From: Campylobacter concisus
GTDB taxonomy: Bacteria > Campylobacterota > Campylobacteria > Campylobacterales > Campylobacteraceae
Reading direction: 5' to 3'
NCBI RefSeq assembly: GCF_003048595.2
Contig: NZ_CP049270.1
Coordinates: 248,001-312,000 of the forward strand
DNA: 64,000 nt
The notes under the pieces were generated by a model. It worked only from the letters and a program-made list of their open reading frames with translations, was not told where the DNA came from and did no database searches. The translations under genes were made by a program, and so were the position numbers. Shown one piece after another: positions 1-8,810 of the stretch. Position 1 is the first letter of the stretch. Each line of letters opens with the position of its first letter.

Positions 1-690
1 AACTGGCTTATTTGGCTGAGAGTCGATGTCTTTTCTTATGCCATCATCGATTTGTCTTGCTAGATCGTTTCTCTTTGTTGGAAGCTCTTCTGCTGTATAT
101 TTACCAGCGATACTGCGAACTACGTCACGAACGACAGGATCAACTATCTTGCTCTCCCAGCTAAGACCCCAAGAGGCAATAGTTTGAGGGGCATTTTCTG
201 GATTTAAACGGTATTGCACAGTAATATCAATGCTAACTGGTAAATTTCTAGCATCAAGCACTGAAATAGAATTTTTACGTAAAATTCCAGCACCAACACC
301 TTGATATGATTTTTGCATTGATTCGCCCATATCCTCGCCAGAAGTATAGTTTATGATCCTAACTCTGGTGTCCACGATGATGATATCTTGGATAAAAGGT
401 AAAAAGAAGTGAAAGCCTGGTTGTAAAGGATTTGGCTCATATTTACCTGCTGTAGACTTGATGCCAACTTCACCTGAGTGAATCACTTTAAATGGCTGAG
501 TGATAGCAAAAATAGCAATAATTGCAATTACAATGTAGGCAAGTGCTCCAAATTTACCAAATCCACTTGGTAAATTTGGCATTTTAAAGTCCTTTTTGAA
601 AGGCGGCTCTTTGTCGCTATTTTGACTAGAGCCTCTGTTGTCATTACCTGGCTTTTTTTTATTGAAATAATCGTTTAAATCAGCGGGCAT
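1..690 (-). CDS. SPFH/prohibitin-family membrane protein, HflK-like (C-terminus beyond window)
   Basis: The reading frame opens at the ATG whose complement lies at 688-690 and runs without a stop to base 1, so the C-terminal part is missing. The first 40 residues are hydrophilic and rich in Lys, Asn and Pro. A single membrane segment (about residues 45-65) follows, then an SPFH/band-7 domain with the typical sequence GEVGIKSTAGKY and the stretch around GLSWESKIVDPVVRDVVRS. Such proteins form large oligomers at the inner membrane and modulate FtsH or membrane microdomains. C. jejuni has an SPFH protein just downstream of ilvE in the same order (Cj0268c from memory). The exact role is unknown. 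A run of eight A:T pairs encodes the Lys stretch near the N-terminus. Confidence 0.85.
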   Translation of the reverse strand, partial: MPADLNDYFNKKKPGNDNRGSSQNSDKEPPFKKDFKMPNLPSGFGKFGALAYIVIAIIAIFAITQPFKVIHSGEVGIKSTAGKYEPNPLQPGFHFFLPFIQDIIIVDTRVRIINYTSGEDMGESMQKSYQGVGAGILRKNSISVLDARNLPVSIDITVQYRLNPENAPQTIASWGLSWESKIVDPVVRDVVRSIAGKYTAEELPTKRNDLARQIDDGIRKDIDSQPNKPV

Positions 691-707
691 TTCGTTCCTT
701 TAAATTT

Positions 708-1622
708 TTAAATATATGTTAAAAATGATTCATATTTTTTATTTAGTCCATAAACTACGTCAAAATAAGCTTTTTGTAGTCTCTTTGTCACTTCGCCTCT
801 AGCTCCGTTGCCGATAATGCGGTTATCTATGCTATTTATCGGTGTTACTTCAGCTGCAGTGCCAGTAAAAAATGCCTCGTCAGCTGTGTATGCCTGATCT
901 CTTGTGATGCGCTCTCTTCTTACTTCGATGTCAAGATCGTGAGCTAGTCTTATGACTGTATCTTGAGTGATGCTAAGTAGGCTGTTGTCGTTTGGTGGAG
1001 TGATTAAAACGCCGTTTTCAACGATAAAGAAGCACTCGCCTGGACCTTCAGCCACAAAGCCCTCGCTATCAAGAAGTAGTGCCTCGTCGTATCCAGCCTC
1101 TTTTGCCTCGTAGTTTGCCATTTGTGAGCTTAGGTAGTTTGAGCTAGCTTTTGCTCTATTCATTTGGGCAGCAGGTGCAAGTTTGGCAAAGCTTGAAATT
1201 TTAACTCTGATACCTTTTTCTAGGCCTTCATCGCCAAGATAAGCACCCCATTCCCATGAGGCGATAGCGGTTTGCACTGGTGCTTTTGTGTGAGCTACGC
1301 CCATTACGCCGTATCCTAAAAATATAAGTGGGCGGATATAAACATTGCCGTCATATTTGTTTGCGCGAAGAAGCTCTATTTGCGCTTTTTCAAGCTCTTC
1401 CTCAGTGTAAGGTACATTTAAAACAGTCATTTTTGCTGATCTTAAAAGCCTTTTTGTGTGATCTTGGAGTCTAAAAATAGCTAGACCTTTTTTTGTTTTA
1501 TAAGCTCTTGTGCCCTCAAATACGGCATTAGCGTAGTGCAAAGAGTGAGTCAGAACGTGTACTTTTGCATCGTCCCATTTAACTAATTTTCCATCCATCC
1601 AGATAAATTCTGAAGCATTCAT
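708..1622 (-). CDS. ilvE: Branched-chain amino acid aminotransferase
   Basis: This is a class IV PLP-dependent aminotransferase of 304 residues, the normal length for IlvE. It catalyses the last step of valine, leucine and isoleucine synthesis in the cytoplasm, using glutamate as amino donor. Visible family signatures are HSLHYANAVFEGTRAY near the N-terminus, MNRAKASSNYLSSQ around residue 158 with the PLP-binding Lys, and EGPGECFFIVENG with TGTAAEVTPI in the C-terminal domain. The gene lies 17 bp upstream of the SPFH gene on the same strand, as in C. jejuni. The 104 bp gap to the preceding dsbA-like gene contains a 12-bp inverted repeat, so it may have its own expression control. Confidence 0.95.
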   Translation of the reverse strand: MNASEFIWMDGKLVKWDDAKVHVLTHSLHYANAVFEGTRAYKTKKGLAIFRLQDHTKRLLRSAKMTVLNVPYTEEELEKAQIELLRANKYDGNVYIRPLIFLGYGVMGVAHTKAPVQTAIASWEWGAYLGDEGLEKGIRVKISSFAKLAPAAQMNRAKASSNYLSSQMANYEAKEAGYDEALLLDSEGFVAEGPGECFFIVENGVLITPPNDNSLLSITQDTVIRLAHDLDIEVRRERITRDQAYTADEAFFTGTAAEVTPINSIDNRIIGNGARGEVTKRLQKAYFDVVYGLNKKYESFLTYI

Positions 1623-1646
1623 TGTTAAACCTTTCTTTTTTCTTAG

Positions 1647-1706
1647 AAATTTTGGTCTGAGTTTATCTAAAATTGCTTTAAATTTACATTTCTAAGACCA
1701 AAATTT
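1647..1706. repeat. 12-bp inverted repeat between dsbA-like gene and ilvE
   Basis: AAATTTTGGTCT at 1647-1658 is the exact reverse complement of 1695-1706, leaving a 36-nt loop. The flanking heptamers TTAGAAA and TTTCTAA are also complementary, but in an interleaved order, so two alternative hairpins are possible. On the minus strand this lies just after the dsbA-like stop and before the ilvE start, where a terminator or attenuator would sit. There is no strong U tract after the stem, so the role is uncertain. Confidence 0.4.
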
Positions 1707-1726
1707 GCAGATATTACCCGCCAAAA

Positions 1727-2368
1727 CTACTTATCTAAAAGCTCTTGTATGATCTTTGCCATCTCATCTATTGATGAAGCTGCGTTTAAATTTATTAAGT
1801 ATTTGCCGCTTACTACAAAAGCTGGCACACCGCTGATACTTGCAACATCATAAGAGGCGAACCATGCGTCTAAAAGCTCTTTTGCTCTTTCGCTATTTAG
1901 TGCTTTTTCGTAGTCGTCCTTGCTCACGTGAGCTGCTTTAAGGGCTAAATTTATAAATTTCTCTTTGTCTTTGCCATCACTAAAATCATCTTTTTCATCA
2001 TGTCTTGCTTTATAGATCGCAAATTTTGCTTGCTTAAATTTTGACTCATCGCTTAGTAGATCAGTGCCATTTGCCTCATCTATCGATATAAGAGCGGCGA
2101 AAATTTTACTTGTTGTCTCGCCAAGCTTGCCTTTAGTGCTTAGGTGATATGGGATAAATTTAACCCCATCAAGCTTTGACATCAGCTTTCTTGTGATCGT
2201 TCGGTCAAATTTATAGCAGTGTGGGCAGTCGTAGCTAAAGACCTTAACTACCGAGTTTTTAGGCACATTAAGCGATTTTGCTAGAGTTTGATACTCCACA
2301 CCTTCAGTTAGTGCTGATAAATTTAGCGCAAAAAACGCACTTAAAATTAGCATTTTTATAAGCTTCAT
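1727..2368 (-). CDS. dsbA: Periplasmic thiol:disulfide oxidoreductase, DsbA/DsbL family
   Basis: The 213-residue protein starts with a signal peptide (MKLIKMLILSAFFALNLSA). A thioredoxin fold follows, with the active-site motif CPHC inside VFSYDCPHCYKFD. The helical insertion is typical of DsbA, and a cis-Pro region appears at SGVPAFVVSGKY. DsbA enzymes introduce disulfides into exported proteins and are re-oxidised by a DsbB/DsbI membrane partner, which is not in this window. The gene directly follows the phosphoethanolamine transferase (24 bp gap). Campylobacter often has more than one DsbA, so the paralogue number cannot be assigned. Confidence 0.85.
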   Translation of the reverse strand: MKLIKMLILSAFFALNLSALTEGVEYQTLAKSLNVPKNSVVKVFSYDCPHCYKFDRTITRKLMSKLDGVKFIPYHLSTKGKLGETTSKIFAALISIDEANGTDLLSDESKFKQAKFAIYKARHDEKDDFSDGKDKEKFINLALKAAHVSKDDYEKALNSERAKELLDAWFASYDVASISGVPAFVVSGKYLINLNAASSIDEMAKIIQELLDK

Positions 2369-2392
2369 CTTTGCTCCTTATTATTTTGTTAT

Positions 2393-4108
2393 TTACCATT
2401 GCGGCTTTACATTTTTGATATTTTCGTAGTCAGTACCATTTACTAGGCGCTTTCTACTTACATTAAATTCACCACTTATTAAGCTTCTTGAGGCATTATA
2501 TTCAAGTGGTTTTGTACCTACGATGTCAGCAAAAGTATTAATGATGTCATCGCTCATAAATTTATAATCTTTTGCCACTTCTAGTTTTTGCCAAATTTGT
2601 GGATATTTTGCTTTAAATTTATCAGTGCCTATAAAAATGAGCGGAATTTCTAAAACAAAGCGGTTTGTCATGCCATGGCCTCTTATGCTATCTATCTCAA
2701 AAAGAGCCTCACCATGGTCTGAGAGATAGACTATCAAAGCCTCATCGTCTTTGAAAATTTTATAAATTTCATTTATCACGTAGTCATTATAAAGTACGCT
2801 ATTTAGATACCAAGCAAAGCTCTCTTTTTGTCCAGGATTCATTTTATTTTGTAGATCATTAGCTGTAAATTTTGCAAAATCTTTTGGATACCTTAGGTTG
2901 TATTTAAAGTGGTTTCCCATTAGGTGAATGATATAAAAATTTGACTCTCCAAGGCTTTGTTTTATCTTTGAAATTCCTGGCAAAAGTATACCATCTGTTT
3001 CTCTGCCGGCATAATTTGTAGCTGATGCAAATTTTTGTGTAAAAAATGTGATATCACTTCTATCTGCAACACTTTTTTGTGTTGTGGAGTATCCGCCGAT
3101 ATTGCTTTGATTGCTTATCCATGCTGTTTTGTATCCTACTAGACTAAACATATCAACGATGTTTAAACTCTTGCTCCAAGGCTCTTTGCTTTCATAGTTT
3201 GAGAAATTCAAAACCTTTGAAAGAGAACCATTTGTATATGTATCAGGAGCGGTAGTATCTGTATAGACTATAGCATTGCTACTTTGCTTTAAAGCCATTA
3301 AATTTGGTGTAGTTGGCAAGCCAAATCCATAAACGCTCATCTCGTTTCTTTGCAAGCTTTCACCGATCACAAAGACTACATTTGCTACTTTTTGCTCAGC
3401 TTTTATGTTTTGATTTGCTGCTTTAGATACGTCATAGTCTTTTAAAATTTGTTTATTGCTAGCTAAAAAATTATCATCTAAAAGATACTTTTTTAAAACA
3501 AAAGCGTAGTTTATCAGGATGTGTTCTGAGAGCTTGCTTATAGCTCTATCAGTTTTATTAGACGATATTCTCATTGCTGATTTTGTAAAAAATACAGCTG
3601 CAAAGGCTATATAAATTACCGAAAGGACAATGATGGTTTTTCGGCTAAATTCTTTTGTGCTAGATCTTTTATATCTTGTCATAAAATAAAAGATGATGCA
3701 TAAAAGTATAGCAACTACTAGATATTTAGCTTCAAAAAATGTCTGAAAAAACTCACCGGCTTCATCCGGATTTGTGTGTAGTACACTATCTATTATTGCT
3801 ATATTTATATCTGTTTTTAAACTAGTTAGTGTAAAAAAGTTTATAAAACATAGCACCAAAATAATAAGTGCATAAAATAAATAAACTCCTTTAAAAAGCC
3901 TACGACTTAGCAAATAAAGAACGTGTGTGATAACTAAATTTAATAAAAATATAGTAGTAAGGCTTCTAGCCATATGCATAAGAGCTATGCGGTCAGTTCC
4001 TTCAAAAAAGTAAATTTTATAGATATTTGCGATAAACATTACAAGCGTCGTAATCACAAATATATTTATAAATGGACTTTTTATAAGTGTGTTAAAAAAT
4101 TTAGTCAT
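2393..4108 (-). CDS. eptC: Phosphoethanolamine transferase, EptA/EptC type
   Basis: The 571-residue protein has five N-terminal membrane segments (to about residue 180), a linker, and a periplasmic sulfatase-fold domain. Metal and catalytic motifs are visible: NVVFVIGESLQRNEMSVYGF, the nucleophile region DTTAPDTYTNGSLSK, LMGNHFKYNLRYP, and LSDHGEALFE followed by RGHGMT. These enzymes move phosphoethanolamine from phosphatidylethanolamine to lipid A; in C. jejuni EptC also modifies the flagellar rod and N-glycans. Here the gene lies between bcp and a dsbA-like gene on one strand, and is the only modification gene seen nearby. Substrate range cannot be read from the sequence. Confidence 0.9.
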   Translation of the reverse strand: MTKFFNTLIKSPFINIFVITTLVMFIANIYKIYFFEGTDRIALMHMARSLTTIFLLNLVITHVLYLLSRRLFKGVYLFYALIILVLCFINFFTLTSLKTDINIAIIDSVLHTNPDEAGEFFQTFFEAKYLVVAILLCIIFYFMTRYKRSSTKEFSRKTIIVLSVIYIAFAAVFFTKSAMRISSNKTDRAISKLSEHILINYAFVLKKYLLDDNFLASNKQILKDYDVSKAANQNIKAEQKVANVVFVIGESLQRNEMSVYGFGLPTTPNLMALKQSSNAIVYTDTTAPDTYTNGSLSKVLNFSNYESKEPWSKSLNIVDMFSLVGYKTAWISNQSNIGGYSTTQKSVADRSDITFFTQKFASATNYAGRETDGILLPGISKIKQSLGESNFYIIHLMGNHFKYNLRYPKDFAKFTANDLQNKMNPGQKESFAWYLNSVLYNDYVINEIYKIFKDDEALIVYLSDHGEALFEIDSIRGHGMTNRFVLEIPLIFIGTDKFKAKYPQIWQKLEVAKDYKFMSDDIINTFADIVGTKPLEYNASRSLISGEFNVSRKRLVNGTDYENIKNVKPQW

Positions 4109-4116
4109 TTTTTACC

Positions 4117-4614
4117 TTACTTCACCAGATCAGCTAGCACTTTTGCGGCATGGTCTTTAGCTTTTACGCTTTTGTAAATTTTTACTATTTTGCCGTCTTT
4201 GCCGATCACAAATGTACTTCTAGTGATGCCAAGATACTCTTTGCCGTAGTTTTTCTTAACTTGCCAAACGCCATAAAGCTTTGAAATTTCTTTATTCTCA
4301 TCGCTTAATAGAATGTGCTTTAAATTTTGCTTTGCGATAAAGCCAACGTGTGACTTCACACTATCTGGGCTAACGCCGATGATAACAGTGTCATTTTTGA
4401 TAAACTGATCGTAGTTCGCGCTAAATTCGCAAGCCTCAGTCGTGCAGCCTGGAGTGTTGTCTTTTGGATAAAAATAAAGCACTACATTTTTACCCACAAA
4501 GTCCTTTAGTGCGACCTTTACGCCGTCTTGATTTAGCGCCTCAAACTCTGGTGCTTTATCGCCAACTTCAAGCGTTATTTTTCGTTCAATATCTGCTTTG
4601 CTAAATTCGCTCAT
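4117..4614 (-). CDS. bcp: Thioredoxin-dependent peroxiredoxin Bcp/PrxQ
   Basis: The 165-residue protein has the AhpC/TSA fold with the BCP pattern GDKAPEFEALNQDG, VVLYFYPKDNTPGCTTEACEF (peroxidatic Cys, with the resolving Cys five residues later) and IGVSPDSVKSH. It reduces peroxides using thioredoxin in the cytoplasm. The start overlaps the stop of the upstream tautomerase as ATGA at 4611-4614, which supports this start although the N-terminus is about ten residues longer than in some homologues. The order tautomerase-bcp is the same as in C. jejuni. Confidence 0.93.
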   Translation of the reverse strand: MSEFSKADIERKITLEVGDKAPEFEALNQDGVKVALKDFVGKNVVLYFYPKDNTPGCTTEACEFSANYDQFIKNDTVIIGVSPDSVKSHVGFIAKQNLKHILLSDENKEISKLYGVWQVKKNYGKEYLGITRSTFVIGKDGKIVKIYKSVKAKDHAAKVLADLVK

Positions 4615-4814
4615 TTTATCCCCTTTCTCTTATCTTCTACGCTCTCGCCGCCTACACCGATGTTGTTAGCGTCGTGAGTTTCTATGAAAATCATAACTGC
4701 TTCTTTTTTCTTGCCAAGCACTCTTACAAGCGTCTCAGTCACCTCTTTAAAAACTTGATCTTTTTGTTCTTTTGTCGGCTCTGGGCCTGCTATTTTGATA
4801 TTAACATAAGGCAT
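4611..4814 (-). CDS. 4-oxalocrotonate tautomerase family protein (DmpI-like)
   Basis: This is a 67-residue tautomerase-superfamily protein beginning MPYVNIKIAGPEPTKEQK. The proline that becomes the N-terminus after Met removal is the catalytic base in this family. Length and the ending with GGESVEDKRKG match small hexameric 4-OT enzymes. The natural substrate in Campylobacter is unknown. It is probably the first gene of a minus-strand run with bcp; a Shine-Dalgarno (AAAAGGAG on the minus strand) precedes the ATG. Confidence 0.88.
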   Translation of the reverse strand: MPYVNIKIAGPEPTKEQKDQVFKEVTETLVRVLGKKKEAVMIFIETHDANNIGVGGESVEDKRKGIK

Positions 4815-4928
4815 TTTTGCTCCTTTTTAAGATGCAAAATATTAGCCAAAATGAGTGAAATTTCAGATTAAAGCCTTTATTTAAGAATTTGGCATTAAAA
4901 TACAAAAACTTGTTACTAGGAGCGAAAA

Positions 4929-5333
4929 ATGGACTACAACAAACATAACAAAGGCTTTGTTTGCTTTATGTATAGCTTTGGACGAAACAGAGCGGTTTAT
5001 GCTGTTTTGATGGTTTTAGTCATATTTTTGCTTGGTTTTTTGACATTTGGCTCAAGTGCTCAAGCTGACGTTTCAAATTTACAAATAGCCCTTGGCATCA
5101 TACTTTGTGGTCTTTTACTGATCCTTGTAAATCCTAAAATTTTCATCATCAAGCTAATTGGCTACTTAATCGCTTTAGCTGGCGTTATGATCGCCCTTCA
5201 CAACGCAAATTTGCTCGGAGCTGATTTTAATTTATATTTTTACGCAAGCCTTATTTTTGGGGCATTTATGATGCTTATGCTTCTTAGCTGGTTTGTCTAT
5301 AATGCAAGAAGCAGCGAAATAAATGAAATTTAG
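4929..5333 (+). CDS. Small inner-membrane protein of unknown function
   Basis: I do not recognise the family. The 134 residues hold four predicted membrane segments (about residues 24-42, 50-67, 72-90 and 102-125) separated by very short loops, with positive residues on the N-terminal side (RNRAV). A ribosome-binding site (AGGAG) lies before the ATG. It is transcribed away from the tautomerase gene and its last four bases overlap the convergent DUF748 gene. Position between bcp and fabZ regions is like that of an unassigned gene in C. jejuni. Confidence 0.75.
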   Translation: MDYNKHNKGFVCFMYSFGRNRAVYAVLMVLVIFLLGFLTFGSSAQADVSNLQIALGIILCGLLLILVNPKIFIIKLIGYLIALAGVMIALHNANLLGADFNLYFYASLIFGAFMMLMLLSWFVYNARSSEINEI

Positions 5334-8300
5334 TTCGCCACTCCCATTAGCACGCTTGTGTAGGTGTTTTGCTTAGGCTCTGAGCTTGTTGCATCGTTTA
5401 TATTTATGCGGCCAGCCTCAAGCCCAGCTTTTATAAGCGCCTCTTTTACCGCATTTGCACGCTCATTTGCAAGCTCTACTAGCTTTGCTTTATCGACTTC
5501 GATGCCCTTTAGCGCCTCTTCTCTTAAGGCTTTATCGCTTTTATCTTTAGCATTTGGAACGAGAGAATTTAGCACAGTGATATAATCTTTGCCACTTGAG
5601 GCAATTATTTGATTTATCTTTTGATCAAGCTTTTTTTCTTTAAAGTAGAGCACATCTATTTCAGAGTAAGTAGGTGTGATGCTAAGTTTCATCATAGGCT
5701 TTGCAGTAGTTAATTTTATAAAATCAGCTATTTTTGGTGCTTCTGAGCTTATCAGCTCGCTACTTCCAGCAAGAAAATCAATAGAGCTAAGATCCTTGCT
5801 ACCAAGTCCTAGAGCATTACCCAAAAATCTAAATGGAGCTAACGTGATGTCTGCAAAGAGCTTTTTAACAGCAGCCCAAATGACACCGCCATATTTAAAG
5901 TCAGGATCGTCTAAATTTCCTTCAACTGGAAGGTCGATATTTATTTGATTATTTTGATCGCTTAATATCGATATAGCAAGCGAAAGTGGCAAATTTACAG
6001 CATCTTTTGAATCAACCTTTTCTCCAAGTGTGAGTGCGTCAAAATTTATAAGATTTGAGCCGTTTAGTTTTGAATCAACAACGCTATAATTTAGATTTAA
6101 ATTTAACTTACCTTTTTTTATTTTATAGCCCAAAAATTGCCCGCTGTATGGTGTTATGTCGATTAGATCGATGTCTTTAAAATCAAGCTTAATATTGGTA
6201 TTTTGCTTTAATTCAAAAGGAAATAATTTTGCTGTAATCTGAGAAAAGCCATTTTTGCCAACTGTGCCTTTAAACTCGCCCGAACTTGGACGTTTTTTAT
6301 CGATGTCAGTTAGCTTGCCGTTTAGATTTGAAATTTTTGTAGCAAATGGCATAAATAGTGATGCATCTGAAAAATCAACCTCGCCGTTGTTAAGTGAGAA
6401 ATTTTTGATACTAAAATTTAGCTCGTCATCTTTTTTACTAGCTATCTTTTTGCTCTCAGCTTTTTGCTCATTTTGGGCTTTGTTTTTATCTTCTTTTACG
6501 ATTTTGCTTAGATTAAATTCGCGCTCTTTGCTTAGATGAGCCTTGATAAATGGCGAATTTAGAGCAACTCCAGTAATTTCAAGATTATTTTTAAAAAGTG
6601 AAATTTTATCTACATCTAAACTTTTAAATGCGATTAGCTTTTCTTTATTTTTATCATCTAATCTAATATCTTTTACGCTAAGCTTCGCATCCGCTTTTAT
6701 ATCTTTTGCATAGTGAAGTTCGGCATTTGCGCTCATCTCTCCACTTGAAAGGTCTGCCTCTAAAAATGGCTTTGCGTAGGCAAAATATTTTGGCAAATTT
6801 TTATCTTCAAGTTTTATTTTAGCAGTTATATCAAGTGGTTCAAGTTTGATCTTTGAAGTTAGGTCTAAATTTAGCTTTTGCGAGCTTTTCATATCCACTT
6901 TTGCGTCAAATGGCTTACTAAAATCACTACTTAAATTTGCTACTTTTACAAAAAGATTATCAAATTTATGAGCGATCTTCTCGCCTTCAAAAAGATGCGT
7001 CAAAGCGATACTAGCATTATTTACATTGATATTTTTTATGTCAAATTTAAACTCATTTTCTTTACTTTTTGAAGCTGGTGTATTCTCTTTTTTGATTTTA
7101 TTGCGATGATTGGCTGTTTTTGCCGGCTCTTTCTCACCAAGTCCAAGCTGGTTTATCGCGCTTAAGCCGCTATCATTTAACTCTGAGTTAAATTTTGGTC
7201 TATTTATATCGATATTCTCAGCACTTAAAGCCATATTTAAAATATCAAATTTGATCGTTTTTGTAAGCACATTAGCGATACCTAAAATCTCTTTATTTTT
7301 TGCCTTTAAATTTATACCATTTACATTAATCTCATTAAGAGTTGCAAGGCTTTTATTGGCATCTTGAGCGAAGCTAATGTTTGAGATTTTAGCCCCTGCC
7401 ACATTTGCATTCGCATTTTTACTAAGCGGGGCATTGATGCCATCAAACGTTATTTTTTCAAGTGTGAGAGCTGTTTTGTTATTTGCTAAATTTGCATTTA
7501 AATTTGAGGCATTTATATCTTTTAGATTTACTAAATTTTTACTGGTTTCGTCTATTTTTAGGGCGTTTGCATTTATACTATTTAGCGCAGCTGTCGCATT
7601 TAGCTCACTTTTTTCATTTAAATTTGCTAAAAACGAAATATTGCTTAAATTTAGTGATTTTAAGCTTGCTGTTATTGCATTTTTAAATGACACATCGCTT
7701 AAATGTATGGCATTTAACTCTAATTTAGCATCTATCTTGTCTGCTATTTTACTTGATAGATCAAATTTTGGAAGCTCTAGCTCACCAAGGCTTAGTTCGT
7801 TTTTGTCCTCATCTATGTTTAGTGATTTTACATTTAAAAAGCTATCCTTTAAATTTATATTTGTAGCGTTTTCATCGGCAATTAAAGCGTAATTTATTCC
7901 TAAATTTATGACCGCATTTTTAAGATTTAGTGTGTCGTTATCGATAAAGCTAATCGCGACTGGGTCGATACTAAAATCCTTTATGCTGATATTGCCCTCA
8001 ATTTTTAGTGGATTTAGCTTGATATCGCCATTTAGATCTATCTTGTGAGCTAGAGTCGAGTTTGAGTCAAAAATATGGCTGCCTGCACTATTTTTCTTTG
8101 TATTTAGCGAGCTTAGCTCGTAGTTTATATCATCGAAATTTACGTTAAATGGTTTTGTTAAATTTTGATCGCTATATGAAAATATGCCTTTGATGATTTT
8201 TGCGTTATTTAGGGCAAAATTTATAGAGCTAGTGCTGTTATCTTCGGTAGTTGCGTTATCGTCGCTTATAAAATTACTAAAGTTAAATTTTGAATTTTTA

Positions 8301-8638
8301 TATCGTAAAATTTTGACATTTGGCTCTTGAAGCCTAAAAATATCAACTTCAACTAATTTTTTAAAGATAGAAAATGGCTTTAGCTTGATGTCGATTTGCT
8401 TTGTGCTAAAAAGTGGCGAAGTAGTGTTTAGCTCAGCATTTGTGGCATTAAACTCAAAGGTAAATGGATTAAATTTAGCGCTCTCTACAAAAAGCGTTGC
8501 GTTGTAGTCTTTTAGATATTTTGGAGCGATATTTTTAATGCCATAAGGTACTCCAAAAAATCCAAGAATAGTATAAATAACTAAAAGTGAAACTACGCAG
8601 ATGGCTGAAATAAGTGCTGTTTTTTTATTTTTATTCAT
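5330..8638 (-). CDS. Large AsmA-like DUF748 protein
   Basis: The 1102-residue protein has one N-terminal membrane helix (about residues 8-29) followed by a long, Asn- and Lys-rich periplasmic region of repeating beta segments (LKLEPLDITAKIKLEDKNLP-type), as in AsmA/DUF748 proteins. The C-terminal part around LNLNYSVVDSKLNGSN, INIDLPVEGNLDDPDF and the OmpA-like tail (SELISSEAPKIADFI, then NERANAVKEALIKAG) is characteristic of DUF748. AsmA-like proteins form hydrophobic grooves bridging the envelope and are linked to phospholipid transport to the outer membrane. The specific cargo is not known. It is a single-gene unit convergent with the small membrane protein. Confidence 0.85.
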   Translation of the reverse strand: MNKNKKTALISAICVVSLLVIYTILGFFGVPYGIKNIAPKYLKDYNATLFVESAKFNPFTFEFNATNAELNTTSPLFSTKQIDIKLKPFSIFKKLVEVDIFRLQEPNVKILRYKNSKFNFSNFISDDNATTEDNSTSSINFALNNAKIIKGIFSYSDQNLTKPFNVNFDDINYELSSLNTKKNSAGSHIFDSNSTLAHKIDLNGDIKLNPLKIEGNISIKDFSIDPVAISFIDNDTLNLKNAVINLGINYALIADENATNINLKDSFLNVKSLNIDEDKNELSLGELELPKFDLSSKIADKIDAKLELNAIHLSDVSFKNAITASLKSLNLSNISFLANLNEKSELNATAALNSINANALKIDETSKNLVNLKDINASNLNANLANNKTALTLEKITFDGINAPLSKNANANVAGAKISNISFAQDANKSLATLNEINVNGINLKAKNKEILGIANVLTKTIKFDILNMALSAENIDINRPKFNSELNDSGLSAINQLGLGEKEPAKTANHRNKIKKENTPASKSKENEFKFDIKNINVNNASIALTHLFEGEKIAHKFDNLFVKVANLSSDFSKPFDAKVDMKSSQKLNLDLTSKIKLEPLDITAKIKLEDKNLPKYFAYAKPFLEADLSSGEMSANAELHYAKDIKADAKLSVKDIRLDDKNKEKLIAFKSLDVDKISLFKNNLEITGVALNSPFIKAHLSKEREFNLSKIVKEDKNKAQNEQKAESKKIASKKDDELNFSIKNFSLNNGEVDFSDASLFMPFATKISNLNGKLTDIDKKRPSSGEFKGTVGKNGFSQITAKLFPFELKQNTNIKLDFKDIDLIDITPYSGQFLGYKIKKGKLNLNLNYSVVDSKLNGSNLINFDALTLGEKVDSKDAVNLPLSLAISILSDQNNQINIDLPVEGNLDDPDFKYGGVIWAAVKKLFADITLAPFRFLGNALGLGSKDLSSIDFLAGSSELISSEAPKIADFIKLTTAKPMMKLSITPTYSEIDVLYFKEKKLDQKINQIIASSGKDYITVLNSLVPNAKDKSDKALREEALKGIEVDKAKLVELANERANAVKEALIKAGLEAGRININDATSSEPKQNTYTSVLMGVAN

Positions 8639-8723
8639 TGTAAAATTTGCCTTGTTGTTATCTAAAATAGGGAGAGATTTTACTTCAAAAAAGGTTAAAA
8701 GATAGTTAGAAATTTAGAACTTC

Positions 8724-8773
8724 TATACTATAAATTTACATTTAGCTTAATAACACTTTTATACGATTCGTAT
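8724..8773 (+). promoter_or_regulatory. Candidate promoter and operator of the nik-type operon
   Basis: Overlapping -10-like boxes TATACT and TATAAA occur at 8724-8734. A palindrome, ATACGA-T-TCGTAT, lies at 8761-8773, 37 bp in front of the nikZ ATG. The palindrome would fit a dimeric repressor site in the 5' leader. No regulator can be named; NikR or Fur are the natural candidates for a metal transporter, but the bases do not match either consensus well. Confidence 0.35.
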
Positions 8774-8810
8774 TACTATGCAGAAATATTTTTAAACAAA
8801 GGGGATTGTG

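Noticed and set aside
653-660. Run of eight T (A in the gene) in the SPFH coding region as a phase-variable tract.
   Set aside because: Eight A/T are common in this A+T-rich genome. No poly-G/C tract of the length used for Campylobacter phase variation was noticed in the window.
5364-7892. Several plus-strand frames of 70-170 codons inside the DUF748 gene.
   Set aside because: They mirror the low-complexity Lys/Asn/Ser composition of the minus-strand gene, lack ribosome-binding sites and resemble no family.
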